DNA of 46,301 bases from Pseudomonadota bacterium (lineage in GTDB: Bacteria > Pseudomonadota > Gammaproteobacteria > Steroidobacterales > Steroidobacteraceae): positions 1-46,301 of the forward strand of contig JAFAGC010000008.1 of assembly GCA_023423065.1 (NCBI GenBank). Reading direction: 5' to 3'. Both the position numbers and the translations under genes were made by a program. The first letter of the stretch is position 1. Each line of letters opens with the position of its first letter. Positions 43,647-46,301 of this stretch are shown here, one piece after another. Below the pieces are notes generated by a model. It was not told the DNA's origin. It did no database searches and worked only from the letters and a program-made list of their open reading frames with translations.

Positions 43647-45638
43647 ATGAAAGTCATAAGACTTGTCCTGCTCGCAACCACTCTCGCTTCCGTTTCTCTC
43701 GCAGCCCCTCCCACGGTCAACGACGAAGCCGCGGCCTTCGGCGCGCGCGAGACGATCAACAACGCGGCCCTGTCCGCCGACGGCAAGAAACTCGTCTACG
43801 TGGGCGCCGGCACGGAGGCGAGCACCGTCGCGGTGGTCGTCGACCTTGCGAGCGGCACGGCCTCGCAGGTGGCGCGCGCTGACGGCAATCCGGTCAATCT
43901 CGAATCGTGCGAATGGACGGCGTCGGACCGGCTGGTGTGCCAACTCTACGGCCTGCAGCGTGTCCAGGGTGTCCTCGTGACGCTGTCGCGCACGCTCGCG
44001 ATGGATGCAGACGGAAAGAATCAGCGGTTCCTCGGACAGAAGGACACGCTCGAACAGATCGGCAAGCGCTTCGGCGACGGCTGGGTCGTCGACTGGATGA
44101 GCGGTACGGACGGTACCGTGCTGATGTCGCGCAGTTACGTTCCCGAGGCGAGCACCGGAAGGCTGCTCGCGCGCAAGGGGGAGGGACTCGGTGTCGATCG
44201 CATCGATACACGGACGGGAAAGTCCACACAGGTCGAACGCCCCGGTGACGACGCGACCAACTACATCTCCGACGGGCGCGGCAACATCCGCATCATGACG
44301 ACGACGGGGGTCGCCGAGACGTCGGGGATGATGACCGGCGTCGACACCCACTCGTACAGATTGCCGGACGACCGGGCATGGCGACCGCTCGGCAAATGGA
44401 CTCTCGATCGCGGCAGCGGCGGGCGCGGCACGGGCATGATTCCGCTGGCCGTCGATCCGTCCATCAATGCCGCCTACGTGCTCGAACCGCTCGAAGGGCG
44501 GCGCGCCCTGTATCGCATCACGCTCGACGAATCGCTCAAGCGTGAACTCGTCGCTTCGTCGAAGCGCGTCGACATCGACGGCGTGGTCACGATCGGACGC
44601 AGCGGTCGCGTGATCGGCGCGTCGTATGCGACCGAGCGCCGCCAGACCGCGTATTTCGATGCGGACTACAAGACGCTGCACGACATGCTCTCGAAGGCGC
44701 TGCCGAAGCAGCCGCTGATCGGCTTCATGAGCGCGAGCGCGGACGAGCAGGTACTGGTGGTGCATGCCAGCGGCGACATCGACCCGGGCACCTGGTACAT
44801 CTATTACCGCGACAAGAAGGCGCTTTCGCCGCTCATTTCCGCGCGTCCGCCGCTCAAGGGAAAGACGCTGTCGCCGGTCAAGTCGATGACGTACCCGGCG
44901 GCGGACGGCACGGAAATCCCGGGATACCTGACATTGCCGGCCGGCGTCACCGAGGCGAAGAACCTGCCCGCCATCGTCATGCCGCACGGCGGTCCCGGCG
45001 CGCGCGACGAGTGGGGATTCGACTGGCTCGCGCAGTACTTCGCGCAGCGCGGCTTCGTCGTGTTGCAGCCTAACTTCCGCGGCTCGGATGGTTACGGTTC
45101 GGACTGGTTCGCCAACAACGGCTTCCGGGGGTGGAAGACCTCGGTCGGTGACATCGCCGACGCCGGCCGCTGGATGGTGTCGCAGGGCATGGCGGATCCA
45201 GCGAAGCTCGCCGTGTTCGGCTGGTCGTACGGCGGCTACGCGGCGTTGCAGTCAAACGTGCTCGATCCGGACCTGTTCAAGGCGGTCGTCGCCGTGGCGC
45301 CCGTGACGGACCTCGGTCTGCTCAAGAGCAGGAACATGATGTACGCCGATGGATTCCTGACCGCGGACTTCATCGGCAGTGGCCCGCACGTCAAGGAAGG
45401 CTCCCCCGCGCAGAACGCGCAGATCTTCAAGGCGCCCGTGCTCATGTTCCACGGTGACAACGATCTGAACGTCGACATCGGCCAGTCGCGCCTCATGCAG
45501 AAGGAACTGCGCGGCGCCGGGAAGACGACCCAGCTCATCGAATATCCGAAGCTCGAGCACAGTCTGCGAGACGGCGACGCGCGCGCGGACATGTTGCGCA
45601 AGTCGGAGGAATTCCTGCGCAAGAACCTCGCGCTCTGA
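43647..45638 (+). CDS. S9-family (prolyl oligopeptidase/acylaminoacyl-type) serine peptidase
   Basis: The 663-residue protein has a signal peptide (about 1-20), a beta-propeller of 7-8 blades (about 25-390) and an alpha/beta-hydrolase domain from about 410. The catalytic set is the Ser in GWSYGGYAAL (about 527), Asp in HGDNDLNVDI (about 607) and His in LEHSLRDGDA (about 637). LPAIVMPHGGPGARDEWGFD and QPNFRGSDGYG are characteristic of the acylaminoacyl-peptidase-like branch. It would process short peptides in the periplasm. Its TGA is immediately followed (next base) by the stop codon of the convergent ggt gene, so no room is left for a terminator. Confidence 0.93.
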   Translation: MKVIRLVLLATTLASVSLAAPPTVNDEAAAFGARETINNAALSADGKKLVYVGAGTEASTVAVVVDLASGTASQVARADGNPVNLESCEWTASDRLVCQLYGLQRVQGVLVTLSRTLAMDADGKNQRFLGQKDTLEQIGKRFGDGWVVDWMSGTDGTVLMSRSYVPEASTGRLLARKGEGLGVDRIDTRTGKSTQVERPGDDATNYISDGRGNIRIMTTTGVAETSGMMTGVDTHSYRLPDDRAWRPLGKWTLDRGSGGRGTGMIPLAVDPSINAAYVLEPLEGRRALYRITLDESLKRELVASSKRVDIDGVVTIGRSGRVIGASYATERRQTAYFDADYKTLHDMLSKALPKQPLIGFMSASADEQVLVVHASGDIDPGTWYIYYRDKKALSPLISARPPLKGKTLSPVKSMTYPAADGTEIPGYLTLPAGVTEAKNLPAIVMPHGGPGARDEWGFDWLAQYFAQRGFVVLQPNFRGSDGYGSDWFANNGFRGWKTSVGDIADAGRWMVSQGMADPAKLAVFGWSYGGYAALQSNVLDPDLFKAVVAVAPVTDLGLLKSRNMMYADGFLTADFIGSGPHVKEGSPAQNAQIFKAPVLMFHGDNDLNVDIGQSRLMQKELRGAGKTTQLIEYPKLEHSLRDGDARADMLRKSEEFLRKNLAL

Positions 45639-46301
45639 CTAGTATCCGAGCGCCAGACCCGTAGCGCGACGCGGATCGATCGCGCCATAGAACCTGTTGG
45701 AACCGACGGCCGGGGTGTTGAGCCCTGGCGCGCCGATGAGGATCGCGGCGACGTGATTCTCGGGCTGCGGGACGGTGAGCTGGTGGCCCATGCCTTCGAG
45801 AATCCGCCGCGTGTCCGGGCTCAGCGCTCGGGTCTCGACGTACGTGGCCTCCGGCAGCCACTGCTGGTGGATCCGGGGCGCGTCGACCGCCTCCTGCAGG
45901 TCCATTCCGTAGTCGATCACGTTGATCATCGTGAGCATCACGGCGGTGATGATGCGGCTTCCGCCGGGTGTGCCGAGGATCATCCAGGGCTTGCCGTCCC
46001 GCAGAACGATCGTGGGCGTCATCGAACTCAGCGGCCGCTTGCCGGGTTCGATCCTGTTGGCGGCGCCCTGCACGAGGCCGTACAGGTTCGGCACACCGAC
46101 CTTCGCGGTGAAGTCGTCCATCTCGTTGTTGAGCAGCACGCCGGTGCCGCCGGCCGTGACGCGCGCGCCGAACCAGTCGTTCAGCGTGTAGGTGACCGAG
46201 ACCGCGTTGCCGTGACGGTCGGCGATGGAGTAGTGAGTCGTGTGCGTGCCTTCGCGCGGCGCGGCGGCCGGCGGCCGGGCGGGCGTGCCCGCCCCCGGGG
46301 G
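45639..46301 (-). CDS. ggt: Gamma-glutamyltransferase, C-terminal (small-subunit) part; 5' end outside window
   Basis: The 220 residues visible end at TAG 45641-45639. They include the autoprocessing site THTTHYSIAD, where the Thr before THYS (codon at 46239-46241) would be the catalytic nucleophile of the small subunit. LLNNEMDDFTAK, the SSMTP motif and GTPGGSRIITAV follow. This is the complete small subunit plus about 20 residues of the large one. The enzyme hydrolyses glutathione and transfers the gamma-glutamyl group in the periplasm. The preceding stretch is unusually Pro/Ala/Gly-rich (PPGAGTPARPPAAAP), encoded by G/C tracts close to the window edge. Confidence 0.92.
   Translation of the reverse strand, partial: PPGAGTPARPPAAAPREGTHTTHYSIADRHGNAVSVTYTLNDWFGARVTAGGTGVLLNNEMDDFTAKVGVPNLYGLVQGAANRIEPGKRPLSSMTPTIVLRDGKPWMILGTPGGSRIITAVMLTMINVIDYGMDLQEAVDAPRIHQQWLPEATYVETRALSPDTRRILEGMGHQLTVPQPENHVAAILIGAPGLNTPAVGSNRFYGAIDPRRATGLALGY

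Noticed and set aside
44907..44924. Repeat insertion into the S9 peptidase gene
   Set aside because: The reading frame is intact, the residues fit the protein family at this place, and only 18 bases without the palindromic core are shared.
46262..46301. GC-rich tracts at the right edge as a distinct element
   Set aside because: They are in frame with gamma-glutamyltransferase and encode a Pro/Ala/Gly-rich stretch just before the processing site.

Overview
The window is a 46.3-kb piece of a high-GC gammaproteobacterial chromosome. Gene density is near 95%, no gene-free stretch exceeds 300 bases, and there are no RNA genes, phage genes or CRISPR arrays. The ExbB-ExbD-ExbD-AgmX/PglI-tail operon, a DUF5916 outer-membrane protein, a proteobacterial kaiC-kaiB-kaiB-kinase operon and an AcrAB-OprM-type pump are compatible with the Steroidobacteraceae/Nevskiales neighbourhood. 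That placement is inference from gene content and protein style, not from a search.

Layout. 1-3461: an energy-transducing inner-membrane operon (exbB, two exbD, a TonB-like protein) between a truncated upstream gene and a small unknown protein. 3570-5070: an ECF41 sigma factor and its AhpD-like partner; both carry a perfect ECF41 promoter (TGTCACA, 16 bases, CGTC), and a strong hairpin closes the unit. 5110-8519: a Kef-type antiporter, a small membrane protein and a DMT exporter. 8585-15671: PEP carboxylase, a DUF962 protein, an ABC exporter, a PhzF-like protein and a PLP lyase of the cystathionine gamma-synthase family. 15815-18079: a DUF5916 protein. 18076-21740 (minus): the four-gene clock-like operon kaiC, kaiB, kaiB, hybrid histidine kinase, every junction overlapping. 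21931-27134: an Lrp/AsnC regulator divergent from metF-metH with a perfect inverted repeat between them. 27221-31783: a DUF1080 protein, then (minus) a diheme cytochrome, a pirin and a lipoprotein amidohydrolase, with copies of a dispersed palindromic repeat in the gaps. 31905-34241: an arsR-AHSA1-AHSA1 operon with adjoining palindromes at its start, and a second diheme cytochrome. 34361-36987: alkyladenine glycosylase, a TlpA-like thioredoxin protein and an MFS transporter. 37192-43555: a MarR regulator and tripartite RND pump with an operator-like repeat over a -35 element. 43647-46301: an S9 peptidase and the 3' part of a gamma-glutamyltransferase.

The parts most worth following are the kaiC-kaiB-kaiB-kinase operon (no kaiA, two different KaiB copies, Ser-Ser in place of the Ser-Thr phosphosite pair), the apparently self-activating ECF41 circuit with a promoter that would give a nearly leaderless sigma mRNA, and the GGTGCC-T-GGCACC repeat family at gene ends. 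All calls rest on reading the sequence; no database search was made.
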